Positions 16,449 to 24,904 of a DNA stretch of 64,000 nt are shown here, in pieces. The translations under genes and the position numbers were made by a program. Numbering within the stretch: position 1 is the first letter of the stretch; each line of letters starts with the position of its first letter. The stretch covers positions 24,411 to 88,410 of the forward strand of contig CAJUQP010000009.1 of the NCBI GenBank assembly GCA_910588245.1, read 5' to 3'. Source of the DNA: an uncultured Muribaculaceae bacterium. Its GTDB lineage: Bacteria > Bacteroidota > Bacteroidia > Bacteroidales > Muribaculaceae. A model generated the notes under the pieces. That model was not told the DNA's origin and searched no databases. It saw only the letters and a list, made by a program, of their open reading frames with translations.

Positions 16449-17669
16449 TCAGACATCGCTCCCCTTACGGCAATAGCCGGCAAGTGCAGCCGCGAAAGCG
16501 AGAATGGCGCATCCGAGCATCACACATCCGCTGGTTAGCATCATGTCGCCAAGTCCGACCAAAGGCGACACGATTCCTCCGAAAGCGAAGCCGGCCGCTC
16601 CAAGTATCGCGGAGGCGGCTCCTACGGAACTGCGTCCTTCGGTCATGCCAAGAGTGGTGCCGGAGGGGAATATGAAGCCGAGGAAGAACAAGACCATGAA
16701 CATAAGTGACTCATAGACTGCGAATGTATCAAGTATAAACGAGGCAACAACCTGAAGCGAAGAGAAAACCACAAGCCCCGCCGTGCTGAAAAGCGCGGCG
16801 GTCTTCATTCTGCGGAATTTCATTGTCAGAGCAGAGCCGACAGCCGTGCCTATGGCATTGATGGCAAAGATAAGGGAGAATGTCAGCTCGGAGAAACCGT
16901 AATGATCCTGCACTATGAATGAAGCTGATGAAATATAGGCGAAAAGGACTCCGTAGCAAAGGCCGAACATAATGACGTAGACGCAGAACCATGGAAGCCG
17001 GAACAATCCCACGAAACTCTTCGCCACTTTTCCATATCCCCCTTTGATACGTCGCTCCGCAGGGAGCGACTCCCTGAAAAGGGAACACATCAGGGCCAGC
17101 ACGACCCCTATTGAGAGCAATACTATGAAGATTCCCTTCCATCCTATCGCGTCGGCCACAAGACCGCCTACCACAGGCGCCACAACCGGGGCCACACCAT
17201 TGATAGCGCCGACTATGGCGAGTATCTTGGCAAGTTCGCGGCCATTGTAGCAATCAGTAGCGACCGAACGCGACATGACAATGCCTCCGGATCCACCCAG
17301 ACCCTGGAGGAACCGGCAAATGTTGAAAAACTCTATTGTCGGCGAGAATATACTGGCCAGTGTGGAAACACTGAACAGGAGCAGTGAGGCCACAAGCACC
17401 GGACGTCGTCCGAATTTATCACTCACAGGGCCGAAGAAGATCTGCCCGATGGCAATGCCGAGCACGCTCGTGGTCAGACCCAGCTGCACCATCGAGGCGT
17501 TGGTGTGAAAAACCTCGGCCATGGAAGGGAGAGTGGGGAGATAGAAGTCGGTTATGAAAGGTCCGAAGGCCGAGAGCGCTCCGAGAAAAACCATGAGGAA
17601 AAGGAAGTAACGACGTCCGAACGTATCTCCCATCATGCCGTCGGCCATCTTTTCAGTATGTGTGTCCAT
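16449..17669 (-). CDS. Bcr/CflA-type MFS drug exporter
   Basis: Inner-membrane proton-coupled exporter of the DHA1 (Bcr/CflA) branch, 406 residues with about 12 hydrophobic segments. Seen: the N-terminal FITDFYLPTLPSMA, typical of Bcr/CflA proteins; the MFS loop motif GPVSDKFGRRPVL between helices 2 and 3; and VGAINGVAPVVAPVVGG in helix 5, the antiporter-type motif. Likely substrates are drugs or metabolites such as sulfonamides, bicyclomycin or amino-acid derivatives; sequence cannot choose between them. It ends convergent to luxS and begins 22 bp before the stop of the Nudix gene, so the Nudix gene and this one are probably one operon reading Nudix then exporter. Confidence 0.88.
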   Translation of the reverse strand: MDTHTEKMADGMMGDTFGRRYFLFLMVFLGALSAFGPFITDFYLPTLPSMAEVFHTNASMVQLGLTTSVLGIAIGQIFFGPVSDKFGRRPVLVASLLLFSVSTLASIFSPTIEFFNICRFLQGLGGSGGIVMSRSVATDCYNGRELAKILAIVGAINGVAPVVAPVVGGLVADAIGWKGIFIVLLSIGVVLALMCSLFRESLPAERRIKGGYGKVAKSFVGLFRLPWFCVYVIMFGLCYGVLFAYISSASFIVQDHYGFSELTFSLIFAINAIGTAVGSALTMKFRRMKTAALFSTAGLVVFSSLQVVASFILDTFAVYESLMFMVLFFLGFIFPSGTTLGMTEGRSSVGAASAILGAAGFAFGGIVSPLVGLGDMMLTSGCVMLGCAILAFAAALAGYCRKGSDV

Positions 17670-17690
17670 TATCGCAACAATCTTTCATCC

Positions 17691-18194
17691 TTATCCGAAA
17701 AGTCGTCTGTATTCGCTCTCGAAATTGGGAGTGAACACCCCCTTGCCGATATTGGCGGCGATCTCCTCCGTAGTCCAGAAACGGCCGCCGTCGAGTTCAT
17801 CCGACGGACAGGGAGCGACATCTGTGACGCAACTGAAGGCATTCACGAGTTCCCTTTCCCGTGCCGACTCAAAGACATAGCTCCCGAGCGGCCGGGCATC
17901 GAAGCCCTCCAGTCCGAGCTCCTCGCGTGCCTCGCGGCGCAATGCAGACTCCACATCCTCGCCATAGTCCACATGACCCCCCACGGCGGTATCCCATTTC
18001 CCTGGCTGGATATCTTTCCAATCAGGACGTCTCTGCAGATACAGTCTTCCTGACGTATCGAACACATGGAGATGCACGACCGGGTGCAGCAGACGCGATC
18101 CGCCGTGACATTCTCCGCGGGTGGCGCTTCCCGTCACCTTTCCCGATTCATCGACAACCGGGAAAATCTCTTCCGAATTATCTTTTCTCTTCAT
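17691..18194 (-). CDS. Nudix hydrolase
   Basis: Hydrolase of nucleoside-diphosphate-linked compounds, 167 residues from the start at 18194 (MKRKDNSEE). An in-frame start at 18323 would add 43 residues that match no Nudix feature, so the shorter form is preferred. The Nudix box is complete: GHVDYGEDVESALRREAREELGLEG contains G-x5-E-x7-R-E-x2-E-E-x-G (residues about 75-97). The N-terminal layout (EIFPVVDESGKV, then HPVVHLHVFD and LYLQRR) resembles the IPP-isomerase-like YfcD subgroup, whose substrates are unclear. The gene is transcribed with the exporter downstream and diverges from the kdgK operon. Confidence 0.85.
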   Translation of the reverse strand: MKRKDNSEEIFPVVDESGKVTGSATRGECHGGSRLLHPVVHLHVFDTSGRLYLQRRPDWKDIQPGKWDTAVGGHVDYGEDVESALRREAREELGLEGFDARPLGSYVFESARERELVNAFSCVTDVAPCPSDELDGGRFWTTEEIAANIGKGVFTPNFESEYRRLFG

Positions 18195-18400
18195 CAAATT
18201 ATAAACGAAATATTCATGAATTATTATATCCGGCAGTCCGCAAACATCTCTGCAGGCAACTGAGACAAGGGGGCGATTTCTTCCATAAGCCACACGTTTT
18301 TGTCCCATAAAATTGCCTGACACTCCCGGTCAGTTCGCAGAATAACATCAAATTACGCAATCCCAAACTATTTTGACACAAAAGGCTCCACTCAGTATTG

Positions 18401-18430
18401 TTGACAATACGATAAGTTTTATTATCTTTG
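18401..18430 (+). promoter_or_regulatory. Consensus Bacteroidota promoter for the hexuronate operon
   Basis: TTG at 18401-18403, a 19-bp spacer, and TATCTTTG at 18423-18430. Both elements match the consensus exactly, making this the most canonical promoter in the window. The kdgK start is 91 bp further on. Confidence 0.8.
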
Positions 18431-18521
18431 CATTGGAGTTGGCCGTATCTCCACGACAGATCACCACTCCTTCCTACCGTGAATCAAAAATTCTATTCAT
18501 AATATCTAACTTAACAAGACA

Positions 18522-19544
18522 ATGAGTAAAATCGTGACACTCGGAGAGATCATGCTCCGACTCTCCCCCGACGGCAATGACCGTTTCATTCAGTCTGACA
18601 TATTCCGCGTAATCTGGGGCGGCGGAGAGGCCAATGTCGCCGTGAGCTGCGCCAACTATGGCCACGACGCCTATTTCGTATCGAAACTCCCCACCCATGA
18701 GATCGGCCAGGCAGCTGTCAACTCCCTGCGTCGATATGGTGTACACACCGACTACATAGCCCGCGGCGGCGACCGTGTCGGCATCTACTACTGTGAAACC
18801 GGTGCTTCCATGCGCCCGTCGAAAGTGATCTACGACCGTGCCCATTCCGCCATAGCCGAGGCTAATCCTGAGGATTTCGACTTCGACGCTATCATGGAGG
18901 GGGCCGACTGGTTCCACTGGAGCGGCATCACACCTGCCATCAGCGACAAGGCTGCCGAGCTCACCCGCCTGGCCTGTGAGGCCGCCAAGCGCCACGGCGT
19001 GACGGTAAGCGTCGACCTTAATTTCCGCAAAAAACTATGGACATCGGAGAAGGCTCAGTCCGTAATGAAGCCTCTGATGAAATACGTAGACGTCTGCATC
19101 GGCAACGAAGAGGACGCGGAGCTATGCCTTGGCTTCAAGCCTGACGCCGACGTTGAGAAGGGCGACACAGGCGCCGAAGGCTACAAAGGTATCTTCGCCG
19201 CCATGAAGAAAGAATTCGGCTTCAAATATGTGGCATCCACGCTCCGCGAGTCATTCTCAGCCACCCACAACGGTTGGAAAGCCATGATCTACGACGGCAA
19301 GGAGTTCTATGAATCGAAGCGCTACGACATCAATCCAATCATCGACCGTGTAGGTGGTGGCGACTCCTTCTCCGGAGGCCTTATCCACGGCCTGCTCACA
19401 ATGCCCACACAGGGTGAGGCGCTGGAGTTCGCGGTAGCGGCCTCGGCACTTAAGCAGACCATCAACGGAGACTTCAACCTCGTCAGCGAAGCAGAGGTGA
19501 AAGCCCTTGCCGGAGGCAGCGCCAACGGCCGAGTACAACGATAA
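18522..19544 (+). CDS. kdgK: 2-dehydro-3-deoxygluconokinase (KDG kinase)
   Basis: Cytosolic PfkB/ribokinase-family enzyme, 340 residues. It phosphorylates 2-keto-3-deoxygluconate to KDPG with ATP in hexuronate catabolism. Seen: N-terminal GEIMLRLSP and GGGEANVAV (substrate-side PfkB signature), SVDLNFRKKLW in mid-protein, and the C-terminal GGGDSFSGG signature with catalytic base D281. The DLNFR segment is typical of KDG kinases within the family. Mannonate dehydratase, which makes KDG, and KDPG aldolase, which consumes the product, are the next two genes, so the role is well supported. First gene of the operon, from the promoter at 18401-18430. Confidence 0.92.
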   Translation: MSKIVTLGEIMLRLSPDGNDRFIQSDIFRVIWGGGEANVAVSCANYGHDAYFVSKLPTHEIGQAAVNSLRRYGVHTDYIARGGDRVGIYYCETGASMRPSKVIYDRAHSAIAEANPEDFDFDAIMEGADWFHWSGITPAISDKAAELTRLACEAAKRHGVTVSVDLNFRKKLWTSEKAQSVMKPLMKYVDVCIGNEEDAELCLGFKPDADVEKGDTGAEGYKGIFAAMKKEFGFKYVASTLRESFSATHNGWKAMIYDGKEFYESKRYDINPIIDRVGGGDSFSGGLIHGLLTMPTQGEALEFAVAASALKQTINGDFNLVSEAEVKALAGGSANGRVQR

Positions 19545-19566
19545 AAAATTTTTTAGATTAAAGCAT

Positions 19567-19705
19567 TAAAGGTTAAAGGTTAAAGGTTATCGATTAAAGA
19601 TTTAAAGATTAAAGTATAGCCCATTAATTCTTTAATTGTAACCAACTTACCTCTAGCCTATCACCTTTAACCTTTAACCTTTAACCTCTCACCTTTAACC
19701 TTTAC
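19567..19705 (+). repeat. Facing heptamer arrays forming a potential long hairpin between kdgK and the aldolase gene
   Basis: Left arm (about 19567-19615): units of AAAGGTT and variants. Right arm (about 19651-19705): the complementary AACCTTT units, separated by a non-repetitive 35-bp centre. In RNA the two arms could pair over 20 or more bases. The right arm ends 6 bp before the aldolase start codon and would cover its ribosome binding site. Confidence 0.75.
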
Positions 19706-19711
19706 AAGACA

Positions 19712-20371
19712 ATGGCAAGAAACAGCAAACTCAGCGTATTGAACAAGATGGCGGCTGCGCCGATGGTGCCCGTATTCTATCATAAGGACGTGGAAGTGGC
19801 CAAGGCCGTGCTAAAGGCCTGCTATGATGGTGGCGTCCGTCTTTTCGAATTCACCAACCGCGGCGATTTCGCCCATGAAGTATTCCGCGAGCTTTCCAAG
19901 TATGTGGCCGCGGAGTGTCCTGAGATGGCTCTCGGCGTAGGCTCCATCGTTGAGCCGGCCACAGCCGCGCTCTATATGCAGCTGGGAGCCGACTTCGTAG
20001 TCGGTCCCCTCTTCAATCCCGAGGTAGCCAAAATATGCAACCGCCGCAATGTGCCCTACGTGCCCGGTTGTGGCAGCGTCAGCGAGGTTGGTTTCGCACA
20101 GGAAGCCGGCTGCGACGTCTGCAAACTCTTCCCCGGTGACGTTCTCGGCCCGAAGATGGTGAAAGGTCTTCTGGCACCCCTCCCCTGGTCTAAACTCATG
20201 GTGACCGGTGGCGTGGAACCTACGGAGGAGAACCTCTCATCCTGGTTCAAGGCCGGAGTCTTCGCCGTAGGCATGGGCTCCAAACTTTTCCCCAAGGAAG
20301 TTGTAGCCGCCAAAGACTGGGCCTGGGTGACCGCCAAATGCAAGGAGGCACTGTCGTACGCACATAAATAA
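19712..20371 (+). CDS. eda: KDPG/KHG aldolase (2-dehydro-3-deoxy-phosphogluconate aldolase)
   Basis: Class I aldolase, 219 residues, cleaving KDPG to pyruvate and glyceraldehyde 3-phosphate in the cytosol. The Schiff-base lysine is K138 in CKLFPGD. Other family landmarks are FEFTNRG (residues about 44-50), GVGSIVEPATA, FVVGPLFNPEVAKICNRR and, near the phosphate site, VTGGVEPTEEN. The length is normal for the single-domain Eda family. It sits between kdgK and uxuA, 9 bp before the latter. Its expression may be modulated by the facing repeats upstream, because the spacer to kdgK is unusually long for this operon (167 bp). Confidence 0.92.
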   Translation: MARNSKLSVLNKMAAAPMVPVFYHKDVEVAKAVLKACYDGGVRLFEFTNRGDFAHEVFRELSKYVAAECPEMALGVGSIVEPATAALYMQLGADFVVGPLFNPEVAKICNRRNVPYVPGCGSVSEVGFAQEAGCDVCKLFPGDVLGPKMVKGLLAPLPWSKLMVTGGVEPTEENLSSWFKAGVFAVGMGSKLFPKEVVAAKDWAWVTAKCKEALSYAHK

Positions 20372-20380
20372 GTCCGCCTT

Positions 20381-21547
20381 ATGGAAAAGACCTGGAGATG
20401 GTTCGGCCCCAATGATCCTATCACCCTCGATATGCTCCGCCAGATCGGAGTGGAGGGAATAGTGACATCGCTCCATCATATCCCCAACGGGGAGATATGG
20501 AGCGGGGAGGAGGTGAACCGTATGAAAGACTATATCGAGAGCCACGGCCTGCGCTGGAGCGTGGTTGAAAGCCTTCCTGTGTCGGAGGAGATAAAGTATG
20601 CGGGACCGGGACGCGACAAACTCATCGAGAACTATAAGGTGAGCCTCGCCAACCTCGGGAAAGCCGGGGTGAAGACGATCTGCTACAACTTCATGCCGGT
20701 GCTCGACTGGGCACGCACGGAGCTTGATCACCCCAATCCCGACGGCACAACCAACCTCTACTTCAACCGTGCGGAATTCGCTTACTTCGACATCAATATC
20801 CTTAAGCGTGAGGGTGCGCGCGCCGACTATGACGAGGCGACTCTCCGCCGGATGGAGGAGGAGGTAGCTCCACGCATGGACAAAGAAGCCGAGAAACGTC
20901 TGGTAGACACCATCATCGTCAAGACACAGGGATTCGTCAACGGCAACATCTCGGAAAGCGACTTTGATCCCGTAGGTAAGTTCCGCGATCTTCTTAAACT
21001 TTACGAAGGTATCGACGCCGAGCAACTGAGGGCCAACATGGCCTACTTCCTGGAGGCCATCATGCCTGTGTGCGACGAATATGGCATCGACATGTGCGTT
21101 CATCCCGATGACCCGCCGCTCCAGATTCTGGGGCTGCCGCGCATAGTTACATGCGACGATGATATCCGCCGCTTTCTCGACGCTGTGCCTAATCCCCACA
21201 ACGGACTCACCTTCTGCGCCGGTTCGCTATCGGCAGGCGCACACAACGATGTCGTCGCGCTGGCCGAGAAATATGCCGACCGCACACACTTCGTCCACAC
21301 CCGCATATGCGAGGTGCGTCCCGACGGCGACTTCAAGGAGGCGTCACATCTCGATCCGCGCCTGATAGAGGTGGTGCGCATATTCGAGAAGAAGCGTCCC
21401 GGAGTGCCTATGCGCGTAGACCACGCCCCGCTGATGCTCGGAGATGAGAAGATGGGCTACAACGCCGGATACTCCTTCCACGGACGCATGCTCGCGCTCG
21501 GGATGCTCTCCGGCATCATGGCTACGATCGACACTGAAAAGGATTGA
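20381..21547 (+). CDS. uxuA: D-mannonate dehydratase
   Basis: Mn/Fe-dependent dehydratase, 388 residues, converting D-mannonate to 2-keto-3-deoxygluconate. Family features from N to C terminus: WRWFGPNDPITLDMLRQIG; SLHHIPNGEIW (metal/substrate region); CYNFMPVLDWARTEL; CVHPDDPP; ICEVRPDGDFKEASHL; and RVDHAPLMLGDE near the end. The start at 20381 gives the standard UxuA N-terminus and lies 9 bp after the aldolase stop. With kdgK and eda it completes mannonate to pyruvate plus GAP. The upper steps (uronate isomerase, fructuronate reductase) are not in the window. The neighbouring xylan PUL suggests glucuronic acid side chains as the source; this is inference. Confidence 0.93.
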   Translation: MEKTWRWFGPNDPITLDMLRQIGVEGIVTSLHHIPNGEIWSGEEVNRMKDYIESHGLRWSVVESLPVSEEIKYAGPGRDKLIENYKVSLANLGKAGVKTICYNFMPVLDWARTELDHPNPDGTTNLYFNRAEFAYFDINILKREGARADYDEATLRRMEEEVAPRMDKEAEKRLVDTIIVKTQGFVNGNISESDFDPVGKFRDLLKLYEGIDAEQLRANMAYFLEAIMPVCDEYGIDMCVHPDDPPLQILGLPRIVTCDDDIRRFLDAVPNPHNGLTFCAGSLSAGAHNDVVALAEKYADRTHFVHTRICEVRPDGDFKEASHLDPRLIEVVRIFEKKRPGVPMRVDHAPLMLGDEKMGYNAGYSFHGRMLALGMLSGIMATIDTEKD

Positions 21548-21586
21548 TTTCCCCGCGCCTGACTATTCCGGACGCGACACACTAAT

Positions 21587-21624
21587 GAACCGCCTCAACC
21601 CTGCCGGCAGGGTTGAGGCGGTTC
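21587..21624 (+). terminator. Perfect 38-bp palindrome at the end of the hexuronate operon
   Basis: The 19-bp arm GAACCGCCTCAACCCTGCC is followed directly by its complement. It begins 40 bp after the uxuA stop. No T-run follows on the plus strand, so it is a strong hairpin in terminator position rather than a textbook terminator. Confidence 0.65.
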
Positions 21625-21637
21625 GGTAATAATGAAA

Positions 21638-21670
21638 GGGACTGCTCCGTAACCGATACGTGGCAGTCCC
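21638..21670 (-). terminator. Weak hairpin downstream of the double-GH43 gene
   Basis: GGGACTGC (21638-21645) pairs with GCAGTCCC (21663-21670) across a 17-base loop, followed on the minus strand by TTTCATTATT. It is about 160 bp past the stop at 21833. The rest of the gap 21548-21832 shows only A+T-rich filler. Confidence 0.35.
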
Positions 21671-21832
21671 TCCTTTAAACAATCCTTTTATACCTTAGAA
21701 ATTGTTGTGATTAAATTTATCTGCTGACATTATGAAGATTTAAATTTATTGCCTATCATCATGAAAAGTATCCTTTCACCTGCAGAAACCTCTTAATCAC
21801 ATCTAACATCATTTTTATTTCCTCCATACCTA

Positions 21833-24358
21833 TCATTTGCGGATCGTGGTCCAGTTGCTGAGTATGTTGCTCATCTCAACGGGATCTATTCCTTTGTTTG
21901 TTGGAACCACAGGCTTTATCGTGCCGTCAGGATTGAAGTGCATACGGTCGATGCACACCTCACGATGAGTGCCAGGGTTGTTGGAGATATAGTTGGGGTT
22001 GATACGGTGGTAGACGATATACCAGTCGTCGGTGCCGGGAATACGCAGCACGGAATTGTGGGCCGTGCCATAGATGGCGTTGGCCGGATCCTGCTGCAGT
22101 ATGACAGGCTGCTCAGCGACTTCGATAGGGCCGAGAGGAGACTTCGATGTGCCGTAGGCCACATGATAGTTGGGAGAACCCGTGTCATCGACCGACCATA
22201 GGAAGTAATACGTGCCGTTGCGATAGAACACGTAAGGGGCCTCGCGATAAGCGTAGTCCTTGAGTGTTCCCCCCTGCGGGGTAAGCACCTTTATCGTCGA
22301 TTCATTGATAGATGTCATATCCGGATTGAGTTCGGCTCCGGCCATGTAGCCATTGCCCCAGTAGAGGAAGTATTTCCCGGATACAGGGTCGTGGAAGACA
22401 TCGACGTCTATCTGCTGTCCCTTACCTACCGGCGATTTGTCGACGATTGGATGTCCAAGGTCTGTGAATGGACCTGTGGGATCGTCGGCCACAGCCACGC
22501 CGATAGCCTTGCGGTTGCTTCCGGGTTCATGGCCGCTGAAGTAGAAATAGTATTTGAAATTACCGTCCTTGTCCATCACTTCCTCTATGCAGGGAGCCCA
22601 GGCGTTGCCGGTGGCCCATTTCACATCGTCTGTGGCAAGGTCGAGTATCGTGGTCTCCTTGTCCCAATTTACAAGATCGGGAGAGGAATAGACATCGAAA
22701 GTATGACCACCCCAGCCACGGAATCCGTCGGTAGTGGGGTACAGATAGAAGCGACCTGTCTTCCGGCTGAAAAGTATCTCGGGATCTGCATGGAAACCGG
22801 GGATCACGGGATTGGAGCGTACCTCCGCGATGACATTGATGTTAACCTTCTCTTTACCGTTGCTGAGAGTATACTTCTGAGGGCCGGCGGTAAAGTCGCG
22901 GGCGCCGGAGGGTTCCACCGCCCAGCCCGGAGTGGCCGTGAGCCGCGGGTCAAAATTCTTCAGGTCGGTGCCGTAGCGTACGGGAAGGTTGAGATCCGTG
23001 CCTCCGTAGGTAGTCCAATCCTGATGCAGATTGGGGTTATAGCTTCCTGTCACGGCAGGCTTGTCGATGGGGAAAGCCTTAAGCAGACGCTTTGTCTCCT
23101 CCGGTTTCAACGGTATGATCGAACCGTGGCGCGGAGTGAATGCCCCTTTCGTCTCTGTCTGTGCGCGAAGCTTGAAATTCTCAAGGTCGGGAGTTGTACA
23201 GAATTGGTAGTAACCACTTGTGTAGCAGTCATACATAAGCACCCACTCATCGCTGTCGATAAGTCTGAACATTCCGCCTCCTTCGACAGCCACATCTGTC
23301 TGCTGCAGTGTGTCGGTAGGTTTGCTCCACTGACTGCCGGGCTCTTGTCCGGGTTCCTCGGTGAGACGGGTGGCCGTCACCTGACATATGCCGCCGGTGC
23401 CTTCGTTCTTATAGATCATATGGTAAAGACCCGTGCGCTCGTCATAAGCGATATCGCCGTCGATCGTGGCTGATCCTCTGTCGTAGAAGAAGACAGGATC
23501 GGTCATGAGATCGGAGAAATCGTCGTTGGCGTAGCAATAATATATCTTGTCATATGAGGCTTTACCGTCGTCGGTAAGCATGGAGAAATATACGAGATAA
23601 CGGCCTTTGGAGCCATCTTTGTTCACATAGTCGGGATCCCAGATCACCTCCGGGGCCCAGACCCTCTTAACGTTTTTCCATTCGGGAAAACGGTCCGGGA
23701 AATGTACGGTATGATGAGTCCAGTTGACAAGGTCATCGCTCTTGTAGAGCACGATGCCGCGGTTTGACGACCATCCCTCGGAGCATTTCATGTCGGTTGC
23801 CACCATATAGAACTTTCCGTCTACTCCACGTATCAGATGCGGATCGCGAATGCCTTTCTTGATGGCCACAGTGTCGGAAGCCATCACCCTTGTGCCGCCA
23901 TTGAGCGGGGTATAGTTGAAACCGTCAGTGCCGATAGCATAATATAGGTTTTCATCGGCATTGCTGGGGAAGTAAGCGAAAAGATAGGAATCATATTCCT
24001 CGGGTTCCGCCACTTTCACATTGAATTTGCGCGAGGCCTTGGCCTTGTTTTTCACAGCCGTGGCAGTCAATGTCACTGTCTGGCCTCCGGGCACCTTCTT
24101 AAGTATTTTTCCGGCATTATTGACGACAGATGGGTCGCTTGATGTCCAGATGAGTATGGAACCATGTTCTGTCTTCGATGGAAGAATGAGGTCGGAACGC
24201 CGGTTTTCAGTGCCTCCGGGAATCATGATCTTGCTGAGATCGGTCTTTACTGCCTCCTTGTCGCTGATCTTACGCGGTCGGGCATAAGCTTCCGTCTGGG
24301 AGAGTGTGCATCCCAGCCCGGTTAAAATTCCTAAAATCAAATATGATCTGAAGTTCAT
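21833..24358 (-). CDS. Double GH43 glycosidase with N-terminal Ig-like domain
   Basis: 841-residue exported protein with two GH43 five-blade propeller domains; the family includes beta-xylosidases and arabinofuranosidases. Order: signal peptide (LGCTLSQTEAYA), a bacterial Ig-like domain (about 40-115, ITWTSSD-type core), GH43 domain 1 (about 120-440), a short linker domain, GH43 domain 2 (about 515-835). Both catalytic triads look complete. Domain 1 has Asp in GIRDPH, Asp in TIDGDIAYD and Glu in AVEGGG. Domain 2 has Asp in GFHADPE, Asp in QIDVDVFHD and Glu in YREAPY. It could therefore cut two linkages of decorated xylan. It is transcribed separately from the xus operon, from a TAATTTTG element at 24474-24481. 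Exact specificities are not readable. Confidence 0.85.
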   Translation of the reverse strand: MNFRSYLILGILTGLGCTLSQTEAYARPRKISDKEAVKTDLSKIMIPGGTENRRSDLILPSKTEHGSILIWTSSDPSVVNNAGKILKKVPGGQTVTLTATAVKNKAKASRKFNVKVAEPEEYDSYLFAYFPSNADENLYYAIGTDGFNYTPLNGGTRVMASDTVAIKKGIRDPHLIRGVDGKFYMVATDMKCSEGWSSNRGIVLYKSDDLVNWTHHTVHFPDRFPEWKNVKRVWAPEVIWDPDYVNKDGSKGRYLVYFSMLTDDGKASYDKIYYCYANDDFSDLMTDPVFFYDRGSATIDGDIAYDERTGLYHMIYKNEGTGGICQVTATRLTEEPGQEPGSQWSKPTDTLQQTDVAVEGGGMFRLIDSDEWVLMYDCYTSGYYQFCTTPDLENFKLRAQTETKGAFTPRHGSIIPLKPEETKRLLKAFPIDKPAVTGSYNPNLHQDWTTYGGTDLNLPVRYGTDLKNFDPRLTATPGWAVEPSGARDFTAGPQKYTLSNGKEKVNINVIAEVRSNPVIPGFHADPEILFSRKTGRFYLYPTTDGFRGWGGHTFDVYSSPDLVNWDKETTILDLATDDVKWATGNAWAPCIEEVMDKDGNFKYYFYFSGHEPGSNRKAIGVAVADDPTGPFTDLGHPIVDKSPVGKGQQIDVDVFHDPVSGKYFLYWGNGYMAGAELNPDMTSINESTIKVLTPQGGTLKDYAYREAPYVFYRNGTYYFLWSVDDTGSPNYHVAYGTSKSPLGPIEVAEQPVILQQDPANAIYGTAHNSVLRIPGTDDWYIVYHRINPNYISNNPGTHREVCIDRMHFNPDGTIKPVVPTNKGIDPVEMSNILSNWTTIRK

Positions 24359-24653
24359 GCTATGATTTGGGTTAATGAAATAATGACCCGCCGGAGATTA
24401 GCTGCAACGGCGGCACATGCGTTAAAGGAAGTCGATACTGCCACTTAATAACAACAGTATAAAACTATAACTGCAAAATTAGGCAATTTATTTTACCCAC
24501 CATACTATTTATCGGTCATTTTTACCATTTTGATGTAATCATGCCCCTATATTGACAGAAATGACCACTTACAGCACTACGGATATATGAATGTTAGCCC
24601 TGGCAGGAAAATTTAAAGTTCATTTCAAACAGCTTCTATTAGACTTAAGAAAA

Positions 24654-24687
24654 AAGAGTATGGACGCCTCCCGGCGTCCATACTCTT
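24654..24687 (-). terminator. Rho-independent terminator of the xus operon
   Basis: 15-bp perfect stem (AAGAGTATGGACGCC and its complement) with a 4-base loop. On the minus strand it is followed by a run of T (TTTTCTT). This is a textbook intrinsic terminator. Confidence 0.85.
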
Positions 24688-24761
24688 AATGAAATCAAAC
24701 TAAATGTTATTTGCCTGATTCAATGCTTCTATGGGATTGAAGCATGAAATAACCAACCAGT

Positions 24762-24802
24762 TTCACGACATCGCGGCGGCTCAACCGCCGCGATGTCGTG
24801 AA
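24762..24802 (-). terminator. G+C-rich hairpin downstream of the GH10 gene
   Basis: Perfect 18-bp stem TTCACGACATCGCGGCGG with its complement and a 5-base loop, about 100 bp past the GH10 stop. No T-run follows, so it may stabilise the mRNA 3' end or pause transcription ahead of the true terminator at 24654-24687. Confidence 0.6.
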
Positions 24803-24904
24803 TAACCATAAGCAATATTAATTGTTAAGTCAGAATCCGGCAGAACCCGTCTGCCCGATCCGTTCAGTCAGAATATAGTAGACGGTTCATTACCGTTTGC
24901 CATA

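Larger units (their letters stand above)
24359..24904. other. Intergenic region between the double-GH43 gene and the GH10 gene
   Basis: 546 bp with no gene. From right to left it holds two strong hairpins that end the xus operon (24762-24802 and 24654-24687), then the promoter of the double-GH43 gene. That promoter shows TAATTTTG (24474-24481, minus strand) and no TTG, so an activator is probably needed. An inverted pair GGTCATTT (24514-24521) and AAATGACC (24559-24566) lies upstream and may be an operator. The phased GTNNCAT half-sites of the other xylan promoters are not convincingly present here. Confidence 0.6.

Noticed and set aside
24514..24566. Phased GTNNCAT half-sites in front of the double-GH43 gene.
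   Set aside because: Only partial matches at 20-23 bp, none at 32 bp from the -7 element; the inverted GGTCATTT pair is the clearer signal.
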